A stretch of 64,000 nt of DNA from CAVPDE01 sp963702565 (GCA_963702565.1 CAVPDE010000010.1:434001-498000); one strand, 5' to 3'. Positions 17,231 through 26,498 are shown, numbered from the stretch's first letter. Program-made: numbers and translations. The notes: generated by a model not told the origin, from the letters alone.

Positions 17231-18614
17231 ACCCTTCCTTGACCTCTCCCAGAGTTCCAAAAACAGGCTTGTCCATCTCTTCGAAGAACATGGCCCGGCC
17301 CACTTCTCCCCTGAGGCGCCGGGCATCCCGTATGCCCATGGCGCCCATCACTTCCAGAAGCTGGTTGTGAAAGGCCCCGAAGAGATTGTAGACCCGCGAA
17401 GCCACCCACACCGGCGTCGCCTTTTCGATCTCCACAGGGCAGGAGAGCCCTGAGGCACATCGCCGGCACATGCGGCATTCCAGGGCAATCAGGATGGGGA
17501 AGTCGATGACCACAGCGTCCGCTCCGCAGAGCATGGCCTTGGCCACGTGTTCCGCCATGGCAATGCCGCCGCTGGCCAGAAGGGTCATCTCATCGCGAAT
17601 CCCTTCTTCAATCAGCGTCCTGTGGACCGACCTCAAGATGTCCTTCATGGCCGTCGATTCGTCATCCACAGCCGTGCCCCAATAACTCCCTTCCAGATGG
17701 ATGATGGAGACCCCTGCCCGCGCAAGGGCCAGCGCTTTTTGTTTCGCGCTATGGTCCATGGGAAGATGAACGGAAACCAGGGCCAAAGGCACATGCTTCC
17801 TGACAGACTTCAATCGCTCGTCCCAATCCTCGGTCCATGGGAGTTCAACCAGGCGAAATCCCTTGAGACCGCGGCGGGATTTCATCGGACCCGCAGGCAG
17901 AGTGGGCATGAGATGAGACCGGTAGGGGTCCAGGTTCTTCTTCAGAAGATGGGCCGGCGCCGCAAGGAACGTGCCCAGCCGTTTGGCCGCCATGGCCCAT
18001 CCCTTCATGGTTTGCTCGCTGATGGAGCCGAAGGACGGTATTCTCATGAGAACAGGGACAGGAATATCTATGAAATCCGGGAGGCGGCTCAGGAGATCGC
18101 CCTTCTCGTTGAAGACAAGGTGTCTCGGGGTCTTTCCAAGATCCACCCCGGTGCTGATGTACTCACGGCCGTGAATGCCGTCCCTCGTGGGCCTGACGAT
18201 CTCCGACATGTCCGTCCACATGGCGTCGAAGCCCTCACCGCTGAATGGCCCTGGATAGCCGGCACCGGACACGGGGATCTTCCCTGTCTCCGCCTGGTAC
18301 CACAGCCGGGCGATGATTTCCGGGGTCCAGTGCCTGTCGCCCAGGGACTTGAACTCCGGACTCGAGGATTTGTGGATCAGCTCCTTAGGACACCCCTGAA
18401 CACATCTTAGGCAGTTCATGCACTGGTTGTCGATGGAGTCGACCATCTGGCGGGAATCCAGGTCCCGCTGGTCGTAGACCTTGTAAACGCATCGCTTCTT
18501 GACACACACGGCGCACTTCAAACAGCCTTCTTCCCAGGCGATGATCCCGGAGGGGGTGATCGCCTTGAAGCGGTGCGGGGTAGGTTTCGTGTGAATCGCA
18601 TACTTCTTTGGCAT
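17217..18614 (-). CDS. Divergent glutamate synthase FMN-domain paralogue with 4Fe-4S domain
   Basis: A 465-residue paralogue of the next gene downstream, with the same layout: a ferredoxin domain (CLKCAVCVKKRC, CMNCLRCVQGCP), then the glutamate synthase barrel and a cysteine cluster CRMCRRCASGLSCPVE. The key signature is degraded: where the active paralogue has GGTGAAP, this one has SYWGTAVDDES. It may be a structural or electron-transfer partner rather than a second catalytic subunit. It sits 47 bp after metF and overlaps the next gene by 14 bp, so the two are probably made together. Confidence 0.85.
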   Translation of the reverse strand: MPKKYAIHTKPTPHRFKAITPSGIIAWEEGCLKCAVCVKKRCVYKVYDQRDLDSRQMVDSIDNQCMNCLRCVQGCPKELIHKSSSPEFKSLGDRHWTPEIIARLWYQAETGKIPVSGAGYPGPFSGEGFDAMWTDMSEIVRPTRDGIHGREYISTGVDLGKTPRHLVFNEKGDLLSRLPDFIDIPVPVLMRIPSFGSISEQTMKGWAMAAKRLGTFLAAPAHLLKKNLDPYRSHLMPTLPAGPMKSRRGLKGFRLVELPWTEDWDERLKSVRKHVPLALVSVHLPMDHSAKQKALALARAGVSIIHLEGSYWGTAVDDESTAMKDILRSVHRTLIEEGIRDEMTLLASGGIAMAEHVAKAMLCGADAVVIDFPILIALECRMCRRCASGLSCPVEIEKATPVWVASRVYNLFGAFHNQLLEVMGAMGIRDARRLRGEVGRAMFFEEMDKPVFGTLGEVKEGYELE

Positions 18615-18638
18615 AACTCGTTCTCGCTTCTGGAATCT

Positions 18639-18680
18639 GTCTACTCCTTACTGCTTACTGCCTACTGCTTACTGATTACA
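18639..18680. repeat. Heptamer array at the metF/glutamate synthase junction
   Basis: Six units in 7-bp phase: gtctact, ccttact, gcttact, gcctact, gcttact, gattaca. It contains the metF stop codon (TAG, 18662-18664) and encodes its last residues (VISKQ). Confidence 0.85.
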
Positions 18681-19585
18681 GGTCTCGGCAGCAGGCCCGC
18701 TCTTTCGGTGATCTCAGCGACCTTGTCTTCCCACTCAATGGCCATGATGTGGACCCCCCGGACCCCCGGAATCTCCTTGAGTCTCTGGATGGTTTCCACG
18801 CAGATCTTCAGGCCTTCCTCAGCCTGCTTCTTGGCCGGAACGCTCTCCATGCGCCTGATCACCTCATCAGGGACATCCATGCCGGCCACCTTCTTCTTCA
18901 TGTACCGCGCCATGCCTGCGGACTTCAGAGGGGTGACCCCTCCCAGGATGCACGTCTTTTCCGTCAGCCCTTTGTCCCTGGACATGGCCATCCACTTTTC
19001 GAATCGGTCCAGATTGTATATGCACTGGGTCTGGATGAACTCCGCACCTGCGGCCACCTTCTTGGCCAACCGCACGACCCTGAAGGCAAAAGGATCGCCG
19101 AAAGGATTGGCTGCCGCGCCGATGAAAAGTTCCGGCGCCTTGGTCAGAGCCTCTCCTCCCAGAATGGTTCCCTTGTCCCGCATGGTTCTAACCACCTGCA
19201 CGAACTGGATGGAATCCAGGTCAAAGACGCCCACGGCTTGAGGTTGGTTGCCGAAACTCTGGTGATCCCCGGACAGGCAGAGGATGTTTCGGATGCCCAG
19301 AGCCGAAGCGCCCAGAATATCGGACTGAAGGGCGATCCTGTTTCGGTCCCTCACCACCACCTGCAGCACAGGGTCCAGTCCTGCGGACTTCAAGAGGCTG
19401 CACGCCGCCAGGCTGGACATGCGCACGATGGCGGTCTGGTTGTCCGTGACATTGACCGCATCCACCGTGCTCCTGAGTAACTCCGCTTTCTTGAGAATGC
19501 TCTCCGCGTCCGCGCCCTTGGGAGGCCCGCATTCGGCGGTCACTGCGAACCCGCCCTGATCAAGAACTCTTTTCAAACGGCTCAC
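18662..19585 (-). CDS. metF: Methylenetetrahydrofolate reductase
   Basis: A 307-residue flavin enzyme that reduces methylene-THF to methyl-THF. The chosen start is GTG 19585, which has GGAGG eight bases upstream; GTG 19594 overlaps the metV stop but lacks a spaced ribosome site. MTHFR barrel motifs are AVTAECGPPKGAD, AVNVTDNQTAIVRMSS, ILCLSGDHQSFGN, AAGAEFIQTQCIYNLDRFEKW and CILGGVTPLKSAGMA. Position after mvhD and metV points to the MetFV complex of the Wood-Ljungdahl methyl branch. The C-terminus runs into a heptamer array. Confidence 0.93.
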   Translation of the reverse strand: MSRLKRVLDQGGFAVTAECGPPKGADAESILKKAELLRSTVDAVNVTDNQTAIVRMSSLAACSLLKSAGLDPVLQVVVRDRNRIALQSDILGASALGIRNILCLSGDHQSFGNQPQAVGVFDLDSIQFVQVVRTMRDKGTILGGEALTKAPELFIGAAANPFGDPFAFRVVRLAKKVAAGAEFIQTQCIYNLDRFEKWMAMSRDKGLTEKTCILGGVTPLKSAGMARYMKKKVAGMDVPDEVIRRMESVPAKKQAEEGLKICVETIQRLKEIPGVRGVHIMAIEWEDKVAEITERAGLLPRPVISKQ

Positions 19586-19590
19586 GTCTT

Positions 19591-20259
19591 TCACCTCCGC
19601 TGGTCCTCCCTCATGATCTTTCTCGGCCCCCCGCCCTGTTTTCTCGACCAGTCCTTTGGAGGGTAGATCTGCTCCAAACGGTCCAGGGATCCGAATCGGT
19701 CGAGCCGGTCGATGATGGCCTGCCATGCGCAAGGGATCTCCGGATTGACCTCGCATTTCCCTTCCCTGGATCCTCCGCAAGGGCCGTTGAAAAGCTGTTT
19801 GGAGCAACGCGCCAGCGGGCATACCCCGCCGAAATCGTCAAGCATGCAGTCCCCGCACCCAAGGCAGTTCTCAACCCAGTATCCCTGGTCCCTGGTCTCC
19901 CCGAGGAACTCGGTGTTGAGAGCCGGCAGGACCGGGATCTCCGAAAACATTTCCGCCACCGCCTGGACCCCTGCGCCGCAACCCAGGGAGAGCACGGCAT
20001 CATACTGGTCAACGATGTCATCCAGAAGGATGACAAAATCCTTCACACATTGGCGGTCCAGGGTTTTCTCCTCGATGAGGACCTCTTTGCCCTCCATCTT
20101 GTTGGCCATCCGGAGCGTGGAGGTTAGCATGCCCGTCTCCTTCTCTCCTCCTGCAGCGCACTCGGCCACACAGGAACCGCAACCGAGGACCAGGACTCTC
20201 TTGTAAGGAGCAATCATGGCCCTGATCTCGTCAATGGGTTTTCTTTCTGCTGTGATCAT
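19591..20259 (-). CDS. metV: MetV-like zinc/Fe-S partner of methylenetetrahydrofolate reductase
   Basis: 222 residues from ATG 20259, which has a GGAG ribosome site and overlaps mvhD by 29 bp. It is rich in cysteines: VLVLGCGSCVAECAAGGEKE, SLGCGAGVQAV, NCLGCGDCMLDDFGGVCPLARC and NGPCGGSREGKCEVNPEIPC. This matches the MTHFR C-terminal domain family (MetV), which pairs with MetF in acetogens and sulfate reducers and links it to electron-transfer proteins. The metF start follows immediately. Confidence 0.9.
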   Translation of the reverse strand: MITAERKPIDEIRAMIAPYKRVLVLGCGSCVAECAAGGEKETGMLTSTLRMANKMEGKEVLIEEKTLDRQCVKDFVILLDDIVDQYDAVLSLGCGAGVQAVAEMFSEIPVLPALNTEFLGETRDQGYWVENCLGCGDCMLDDFGGVCPLARCSKQLFNGPCGGSREGKCEVNPEIPCAWQAIIDRLDRFGSLDRLEQIYPPKDWSRKQGGGPRKIMREDQRR

Positions 20260-20761
20260 CCTTTTTCTCCTTGGTCCCTTTCCCCGTTTTCGGCCGCTCC
20301 AGCACCGGTGACGGCCGAATCTCGCTGACGCGACCCAGGATCTCTTCAGCCAGCTTTGCCAGGGGTTTGGGGTTTTCTTTTGAGTTGGCGACGATTCCCA
20401 CTCTCTCTTTCTCAAGACCGATCTGGGCAATCGTCCGAGCCGTCATGTCCACACGCTTGGTCGCCCTGAGGTTCCCTTCAAAATAGCGGCAGGCTCCTTC
20501 AGGGCAGGCAATGACATAGGCTGCGTCCGCAAACTCCTCGAGCGCCTTGAGAAGGTGCAGAGGATCGAGCCGTCCGCTGCAGGGAATAGGAAAGAGCCGC
20601 AAACTCGATGCATACTTTTTTTCAAGGGCTTGTCTTACGGCTTCACCGCTTTCCGGTGTGTTCTGGCAATAGAATAAAGCCAGGGTCCGCTTTCTACCCT
20701 GAGAGATGCGGGGCTTTTTATCCGCCTGCTCTCTAGTGTCTTGTGAAATTCTGGATTCCAT
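20231..20761 (-). CDS. MvhD-family iron-sulfur electron-transfer subunit
   Basis: 176 residues with the MvhD/FrhD-like pattern: LALFYCQNTPES near residue 30, FPIPCSGRLDPLHLLKALEE, and VIACPEGACRYFEGNLRAT. MvhD proteins carry electrons between heterodisulfide-reductase-like HdrA proteins and hydrogenases or dehydrogenases. Here it heads mvhD-metV-metF, so it probably links MetFV to an HdrA-type bifurcating partner encoded elsewhere. The lysine-rich C-terminal tail overlaps the metV start. Confidence 0.85.
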   Translation of the reverse strand: MESRISQDTREQADKKPRISQGRKRTLALFYCQNTPESGEAVRQALEKKYASSLRLFPIPCSGRLDPLHLLKALEEFADAAYVIACPEGACRYFEGNLRATKRVDMTARTIAQIGLEKERVGIVANSKENPKPLAKLAEEILGRVSEIRPSPVLERPKTGKGTKEKKDDHSRKKTH

Positions 20762-20847
20762 AGGAGGGAGTCCTCGATTTAGAGCTTCCGCGCTGCATTC
20801 AGCCGGATGTGTTTAGCAGGTTGCCCAAAGATACCTGCGTTACAGGC

Positions 20848-20886
20848 AAAAAAAAACGCCTCCCCCCAGAAAGAGGGGCAGACGCC
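20848..20886 (-). terminator. Probable terminator downstream of glnE
   Basis: On the minus strand an interrupted GC stem (ggcgtctgcccc with ggggggaggcg, loop tcttt) runs straight into nine T residues. It lies about 100 bp after the glnE stop and before mvhD, so glnE and the mvhD set are likely separate transcripts. The stem has mismatches; the T-run is clear. Confidence 0.55.
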
Positions 20887-20986
20887 TTTGTCAAAAATAA
20901 GTACTCCGTACTTCCTTGTGCGGAAACTTGATTAAACTACCCTTTTCCCCTGCCTTGTCAAGCCATTTTTCTAAAACTGCTTTCTT

Positions 20987-23900
20987 TTATCCTCTTTTCT
21001 CCTCAAGCAGATAGGTGGCGTAAGCATTGTGGATACGCTGGAGAGACCCGTTCAGTTTTTCCCTGAACCGGTCTTCGTTTCCGTCCGGCCCGAGGAGCCG
21101 CCGCGCCAAGGCCTTCAGTTCCTTCTTGTCCTTGGGTATCGCATGGATCTGCCTGTCTTCAAGAATCTGGAGACAGTGCTCCACCCGTCGGAGAAACAGG
21201 TAGTCTTCCTTCAGGGCTAGCGCCACCGGCTCAGGGAGAACCTTCTCCTTGCCAAGGAGCTCCAGGGCATTGAGTGTGTTCCCTTCGAGGAGAGAAGGGA
21301 TCCGTGCTCCGTGAATGAGCTGCAGCCCCTGAACAAGAAACTCCACATCCCGCAATCCTCCCATGCCACTCTTCACATCCTGCGTAGCGCCGGAATGGGT
21401 CTTCATTCCCACAGTCCGCATCTTTTCAACCGATTGAGAGACGTCCTCCCTTTTCCAGCCCTGCAAGAGAACGGGACGAATCTTTTCGAGAAACGAGTAG
21501 CCCAGACGAAAATGCCCGGCCACAGGACGCATCTTGAGGGCCGCCTGGATTTCCCAGAGCGATGCCACCTCGGTGTAATACCGGACAAGGGACGACCACG
21601 AGGGGACCAACTCCCCGTCACGGCCAAAGGGCCTCAGCCTCAGATCCACCCGGTAGGCATAGCCTTCCTCGGTGTGGCTGGAGAGATCCGACCGAAGGTC
21701 TTCCATGAGCCGGGCAAAAAAGGTTTTCTTCTCCGGCTCCGGGTTCCCTTCCTCATCGCGCCAGAGGCCGAGCAGATCAATGTCGGAACTGTAGTTCAGC
21801 TCATGGCCTCCAAGCTTTCCCAGGGCCAGGATGCAGAAGCGGTCTTTCCATTCCGGATGCTCCTGGATTCTCTTTTCCAGAACGGCCTGTGCAAAAGCCT
21901 CAGCCACCCTCGACAACTCCAGCATCACCTCGCGCGTCGAGGCCCCAAGGCAAATGTCCCGAATCCCGATCCGCAACATCTCCCGGCGCCTCAAGCGCCT
22001 CAACCGGTTGAGCCATTCCCCGTGGCTGCTGCACCCGGACGCCGTGCGGCGAAGCTCTTCTTCAATATCCCTTGTCTCGCGAAGTTTGTGCAGAACCTCC
22101 GGGGCGACCACCCAGTCCAGAAATCCCGGATTTCTCACCAGGGCATCGGACAGGAACTGGCTCCCTGCAAAAATCCCGAGCAGGAGTTCAAGGCGCATGG
22201 GTTGCGACAAGAGGAGGTTGTAGTGGAAATCGGCGCTCACCTGGGCTCGCACGAAACGCTCCCAGTTGTTGAGGGCCATGTCCGGATCCGGTTTTCTCTT
22301 CAGGATATCAAAAGCCAAAAGGGCGAGTTTGGCAAAGGTCGCACTTCGAGCTCCGCCTCCGGCCATGCTCTTGATGTTCGCATAGGCGCGCTCAGGATGA
22401 TCGAAGCCGCCATCAAGCAAAATGGCATCTCTCGCCTCCCGGGAAACCTGGTCCGAGAGAACAAGATCCGCCGCATTGCCCGCTGCCGCACCCGGAATGG
22501 AATCGCGGCCGAAATGGCGCTCTACAAAAACCCGCACGGCTGCAGAATGGGTTTCAAAATCAACGCGAAGCTGCTCTGAAGAATCCAGAGGGCCGCCTCT
22601 TGAGTATCCCATGCGTCGCGCAAGATGAGCGAACTCTGAAGAATCTTGAGACGGGAAGAAAAGGTCCATGGCGGAGCCGCGAAGCATGCGCATGCTGTTG
22701 ATGAGGTGCCTCAGGAACGTGTAGGATTTACTGAGACGAGCGGATTCCTCGTCTGAGAGAACACCCTGCTCGCTGAGGGCCTCCAGGGCTTCACGAAGAA
22801 GAGGGGTTCTGAGCGATGGGACCTCCTTGCCGTGGGTCACCTGGAGAATCTGGACACTGTACTCCAGGTCCACCAAACCTCCGGGACTGAATTTGGCGTT
22901 GAGCCTAGCGGCCCCTGTCTTCTCCTTGAATTGCTTCTCCCGGAGATCTTTCAGCTCCTGCAGATCCAGGCGGCCGGAAAAATAGATCATCTCATCCCTG
23001 AGCCGCTCCACTTGCTTGCCCAGTTCCGGGTCCCCGGCAATAGCCCGCAGACGAACCAGGGCCAGCCTCTCGTAGGAATGGGAGGGCCCGTCAGGGCCAT
23101 AGTAGCGGCAGAAGCTGTCCAGGCTGCTGGCCAGCGGCCCCGCGTTCCCATAAGGCCGGAGTCGCAGATCGAGTTGAAAGATCCCTTCCCGCTTTGACTT
23201 GATCAAACCGGTCACCCCTTTGACAAAGCGGTCGAAGAACTCCGCGTTCGTGACCGGTTGGTCTCCGTCCGTTGTGCCGCTGTCGTTGTAAACAAAGAGC
23301 AATTCCAGGTCAGAGGCATACCCTAGAGCAGCGCCGCCCAGTTTGCCCAGCCCCAGGATGGCATATTTTGCCTCAAGGCCGGCCACGGTTCTTGGTCTTC
23401 CGAAGCGTTCGGTGAGATCCTCGTAGACCAGTCTTGCTCCTTCATCGACGACCCGCTCGGCGAGCCGAGTCAGAGACAGGGCAAAGGAGTCGAATGTGGA
23501 TTCGGGATGAAGAATGTGATCGAGATCAATGAAAAAGATTTCCCGGTCCTTGAACCGGTTCAGCCTTTCCCCCTTTTCCGCGAGCGGTTGCGCACCCTTC
23601 AGCGCCTCCTGCATTCTTTCATCCAGGGTCTCAGGGGTTCCGGCAAGAGCGTGGATTCCCGCATAAGGGCTCAGCATGGGAAGCAGGGTCTCATACTGGA
23701 GTCGGATAAAGTCCTCCCACAGGAAATCGCTGGCGCCGAGGAGTCTCGCAAGATCCTTGAGCAGATGAGGATCGGTCAGCAGATCCAGCCATTCCTTTTC
23801 CTTTTTCTTCTGCACCGCGTCTCTAACAATTTGCTCGAATCGGGAGAGGGCTGTGAAGGGATCCGGCGCAGCGCCGAGAAAATAAGTGAACTGCTTGGTG

Positions 23901-24694
23901 AGGAGTACGGAGAACTTGACGCGGTTGAGCAGTTCCGGGTCCTCGATCTTGCGGCCCCTCAGGTCGACCAGGTCGATTTCGTCTTCCACGCGACCGCGAA
24001 TCGTTCGGATTCTCACGTGTTCGATCGAGACGTCATGTAGAGACAGGGCATTGGACAGGGCATACAAAAAAGCGGGGGTGTCTTCTGAGATCACCCTCAA
24101 GCGGGTAAAGGCTCCCGCACGATCCTCCACTTGGATCTCGACGGGATAGGGCACGGGATAAGAGCCTTGCTGAAGAGGAGCAAGCCTTCTCACCACAAGC
24201 TCATTGACCTGCTGCTTCGCCTCCGCAATCGACGGCCCATCCCCCTTTTCCAGAAGGCGGATGGAGGCCTCCATGCGGGACCGAAGCTCCTCCGACCAGA
24301 TATCAAGGGGTATGGCCGTGTCCACGGCGCCGGAGAAATGATCGATGATTCTGCGCCTCTTCCGAAGGTCCTCCTTGTCATGCCGTTTCCTCTTGGCCAC
24401 GATTTGAGGGCTTCCCTCGTCGGTGAATACTTCTCCCGAAAAAATGTTAAAGCCCATTCCTGCCAGGATGCCGGTGATGAGGGAAAACTCGGAGGGATAG
24501 TCAAAGGCCAGGACCGTGCAGTCCAGGGTCCCGTCCCTTCTCGGATCAAGAAGAATCTCCACAGGATGCTGGGGGGACAGGCGGCCAAGCGCTGAAAGGT
24601 GCCGCTCCACGTCCTTCTCGCTGAAGATCCGGGAGTATCGCTCGCCCAGCCGCGCCATGTGTTCGGCTCGCAGTCTTTCTTCGGCAGTCTTCAA
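20987..24694 (-). CDS. glnE: Glutamine synthetase adenylyltransferase/deadenylase with an extra N-terminal GlnD-like ACT pair
   Basis: About 1235 residues from TTG 24694 (GGGGGAG ribosome site), with ATG 24658 as an alternative; typical GlnE is about 950. The extra ~300 N-terminal residues hold two ACT domains: about 45-100 (HPVEILLDPRR...TVLAFDYPSEFSLITGILAG) and about 185-255 (PVEIQVEDRAGAFTRLRVIS...IRTIRGRVEDEIDLVDLRG). These resemble the glutamine-sensing C-terminus of GlnD. Then follow two nucleotidyltransferase domains, LGLGKLGGAALGYASDLELL (D-x-E) and ALGKLGGHELNYSSDIDLLG (D-x-D). It adenylylates the target tyrosine of the GlnA encoded just upstream. The extra ACT pair suggests direct effector sensing. 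Confidence 0.93.
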   Translation of the reverse strand: MKTAEERLRAEHMARLGERYSRIFSEKDVERHLSALGRLSPQHPVEILLDPRRDGTLDCTVLAFDYPSEFSLITGILAGMGFNIFSGEVFTDEGSPQIVAKRKRHDKEDLRKRRRIIDHFSGAVDTAIPLDIWSEELRSRMEASIRLLEKGDGPSIAEAKQQVNELVVRRLAPLQQGSYPVPYPVEIQVEDRAGAFTRLRVISEDTPAFLYALSNALSLHDVSIEHVRIRTIRGRVEDEIDLVDLRGRKIEDPELLNRVKFSVLLTKQFTYFLGAAPDPFTALSRFEQIVRDAVQKKKEKEWLDLLTDPHLLKDLARLLGASDFLWEDFIRLQYETLLPMLSPYAGIHALAGTPETLDERMQEALKGAQPLAEKGERLNRFKDREIFFIDLDHILHPESTFDSFALSLTRLAERVVDEGARLVYEDLTERFGRPRTVAGLEAKYAILGLGKLGGAALGYASDLELLFVYNDSGTTDGDQPVTNAEFFDRFVKGVTGLIKSKREGIFQLDLRLRPYGNAGPLASSLDSFCRYYGPDGPSHSYERLALVRLRAIAGDPELGKQVERLRDEMIYFSGRLDLQELKDLREKQFKEKTGAARLNAKFSPGGLVDLEYSVQILQVTHGKEVPSLRTPLLREALEALSEQGVLSDEESARLSKSYTFLRHLINSMRMLRGSAMDLFFPSQDSSEFAHLARRMGYSRGGPLDSSEQLRVDFETHSAAVRVFVERHFGRDSIPGAAAGNAADLVLSDQVSREARDAILLDGGFDHPERAYANIKSMAGGGARSATFAKLALLAFDILKRKPDPDMALNNWERFVRAQVSADFHYNLLLSQPMRLELLLGIFAGSQFLSDALVRNPGFLDWVVAPEVLHKLRETRDIEEELRRTASGCSSHGEWLNRLRRLRRREMLRIGIRDICLGASTREVMLELSRVAEAFAQAVLEKRIQEHPEWKDRFCILALGKLGGHELNYSSDIDLLGLWRDEEGNPEPEKKTFFARLMEDLRSDLSSHTEEGYAYRVDLRLRPFGRDGELVPSWSSLVRYYTEVASLWEIQAALKMRPVAGHFRLGYSFLEKIRPVLLQGWKREDVSQSVEKMRTVGMKTHSGATQDVKSGMGGLRDVEFLVQGLQLIHGARIPSLLEGNTLNALELLGKEKVLPEPVALALKEDYLFLRRVEHCLQILEDRQIHAIPKDKKELKALARRLLGPDGNEDRFREKLNGSLQRIHNAYATYLLEEKRG

Positions 24695-24800
24695 TTCCCC
24701 GCTCCCCCAACAGCAATATGCGCGTAGTATAGCACAAGTTCTCATACCCCGAGTGAACCGCCCAGAGGCACGGAAATAGCGGACCGGGCCTAAAAGGAAA

Positions 24801-24892
24801 AATCTCCCCCCACCCCTCTTTACAAAAGAGGGGGCAATACGAGAAAGACGAGAGCTTCCCCCTTTGTAAAGGGGGACGGGAGGGGGATTCAA
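24801..24892. repeat. Nested inverted repeat between glnA and glnE
   Basis: Two arms of about 33 bp, aatctccccccacccctcttt... and ...aaagggggacgggagggggatt, are reverse complements with a few differences, and each arm contains its own small hairpin (tttacaaaag; tttgtaaag). It is a common style of dispersed intergenic repeat. It argues that glnE starts downstream of it. Confidence 0.7.
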
Positions 24893-24915
24893 GATTCAAG
24901 CCCAAACAAGAACTA

Positions 24916-24948
24916 GGGGGTTCCTCGGAAATCTTCCCGGGAACCCCC
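24916..24948 (-). terminator. Hairpin terminator of glnA
   Basis: GGGGGTTCC (24916-24924) and GGAACCCCC (24940-24948) form a perfect 9-bp stem 24 bp after the glnA stop, followed on the minus strand by the T-rich stretch TAGTTCTTGTTT. Confidence 0.65.
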
Positions 24949-24972
24949 TTTCTTTGCAGTAATGAGCGAGAT

Positions 24973-26397
24973 CTAGATATCGTAGTAGAGCGCGAACTCC
25001 CAAGGATGGGGCCGGAGTTCGACGGCCAAAACCTCTTTCTCAATCTTGTAGGAAATCCAGGTCTCGATCACATCCGAGGTGAACACATCCCCTTTAAGGA
25101 GATAAGCGTGATCGGCTTCAAGGGCCTTGAGCGCTTCCCTGAGGGATCCTGGGGTGTGAGGCACCTTGGCCAGTTCCTCCGGCGGCAGGTCGTAAATGTC
25201 CTTGTCCAGCGGATCTCCCGGGTCCACCTTGTTCTGGATCCCGTCCAGCATGGCCATGAGAATGGCGGAGAACGCCAGATAGGGGTTGCAGCTCGGGTCA
25301 GGGCACCGGAACTCCAGCCGCTTGGCTTTGGGCGAGTTGGAATAGAGAGGAATACGAACGGCTGCGCTTCGATTCCGCCTCGAGTAGGCCAGGTTGACCG
25401 GAGCTTCGAACCCAGGCACCAGCCGCTTGTAGCTGTTGGTCGTCGGGCTCGTGATCGCCAGAAGCGACGGCGCATGCTTAAGGAGCCCGCCGATGGCATA
25501 CATGGCCATTTGCGACAGCCCCGCATAGCCGTCACCGGCGTAGAGGTTCTGGCCGCCTTTCCACAGGGAGCTGTGAACGTGCATCCCTGAGCCGTTGTCA
25601 CTGAACAGGGGTTTGGGCATGAAGGTGACGGTCTTGTTGTACTTCTTGGCCACGTTCTTGATGACATACTTGTACTTGAGTAGGCTGTCCGCCATCTGCA
25701 CCAGAGGAGAAAAACGCATGTCAATCTCCGATTGCCCTCCTGTGGCCACCTCATGGTGCTGGGCCTCGATCAGCACGCCGATCTTCTCGAGCGTGAGCAT
25801 CATCTCGCTGCGGATGTCCTGCTGGCTGTCCATGGGAGGAACCGGGAAGTAGCCTTCCTTGTACCGGATTTTGTATCCGGTGTTGGGGTTCTCCACCCGC
25901 CCTGCGTTCCAGCGGCCCTCCACCGAGTCGATGTGGTAGTACCCTTCATGCTCGTTCTGATCGAACCGAATGTCGTCAAAGATGAAGAACTCCGCTTCAG
26001 GGCCGAAGTAGGCCACATCCGCGATTCCCAGGCTCTTGAGGTAATTCTCCGCCTTCCGAGCGATGTTCCGCGGGTCCCTTGTGTAGTCTTCACCGGTCAC
26101 AGGATCGCAGATGTTGCAGAGAATGACGAGCGTCTTGGCCTGAAAGAAGGGATCGATGAAGGCGGTCTCCGCCACAGGCTTGACCAGCATGTCCGATTCA
26201 TTGATCGCCTGCCATCCCCTGATGCTCGACCCGTCAAAGCCGAGGCCGCTTTCAAAAGTGTCCTCATCCACTTCCCTTGCAGGTATGGAAAAGTGCTGCC
26301 ACAGTCCCGGGAAGTCCATGAACCTCAAGTCCACCACTTCCACCTTCTCTGTCTTGATCATGCTGACGATGTCTTTTGCCGTCTTTGTGTCACTCAT
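24973..26397 (-). CDS. glnA: Glutamine synthetase type I, adenylylated (beta) form
   Basis: 474 residues from ATG 26397 (GGGGAGGAAATC ribosome site). It makes glutamine from glutamate, ammonia and ATP as a dodecamer. Signatures are GLGFDGSSIRGW, the ATP-binding KPLFSDNGSGMHVHSS, NSYKRLVPGFEAPVNLAYS and the adenylylation site LDKDIYDLPPEE, whose tyrosine is the target of the adjacent GlnE. A perfect sigma-54 promoter lies about 100 bp upstream, so it should be induced under nitrogen limitation by an NtrC/NifA-type activator such as the one at 4901-6442. Confidence 0.97.
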   Translation of the reverse strand: MSDTKTAKDIVSMIKTEKVEVVDLRFMDFPGLWQHFSIPAREVDEDTFESGLGFDGSSIRGWQAINESDMLVKPVAETAFIDPFFQAKTLVILCNICDPVTGEDYTRDPRNIARKAENYLKSLGIADVAYFGPEAEFFIFDDIRFDQNEHEGYYHIDSVEGRWNAGRVENPNTGYKIRYKEGYFPVPPMDSQQDIRSEMMLTLEKIGVLIEAQHHEVATGGQSEIDMRFSPLVQMADSLLKYKYVIKNVAKKYNKTVTFMPKPLFSDNGSGMHVHSSLWKGGQNLYAGDGYAGLSQMAMYAIGGLLKHAPSLLAITSPTTNSYKRLVPGFEAPVNLAYSRRNRSAAVRIPLYSNSPKAKRLEFRCPDPSCNPYLAFSAILMAMLDGIQNKVDPGDPLDKDIYDLPPEELAKVPHTPGSLREALKALEADHAYLLKGDVFTSDVIETWISYKIEKEVLAVELRPHPWEFALYYDI

Positions 26398-26498
26398 TGA
26401 TTTCCTCCCCATGTTGGATTCTGGTTACCTCCCACTGAATGAATATCGTTGAAAACACGTTCGCCCGTGCGAATCGACTTTTATTGATACCAGGCTTG

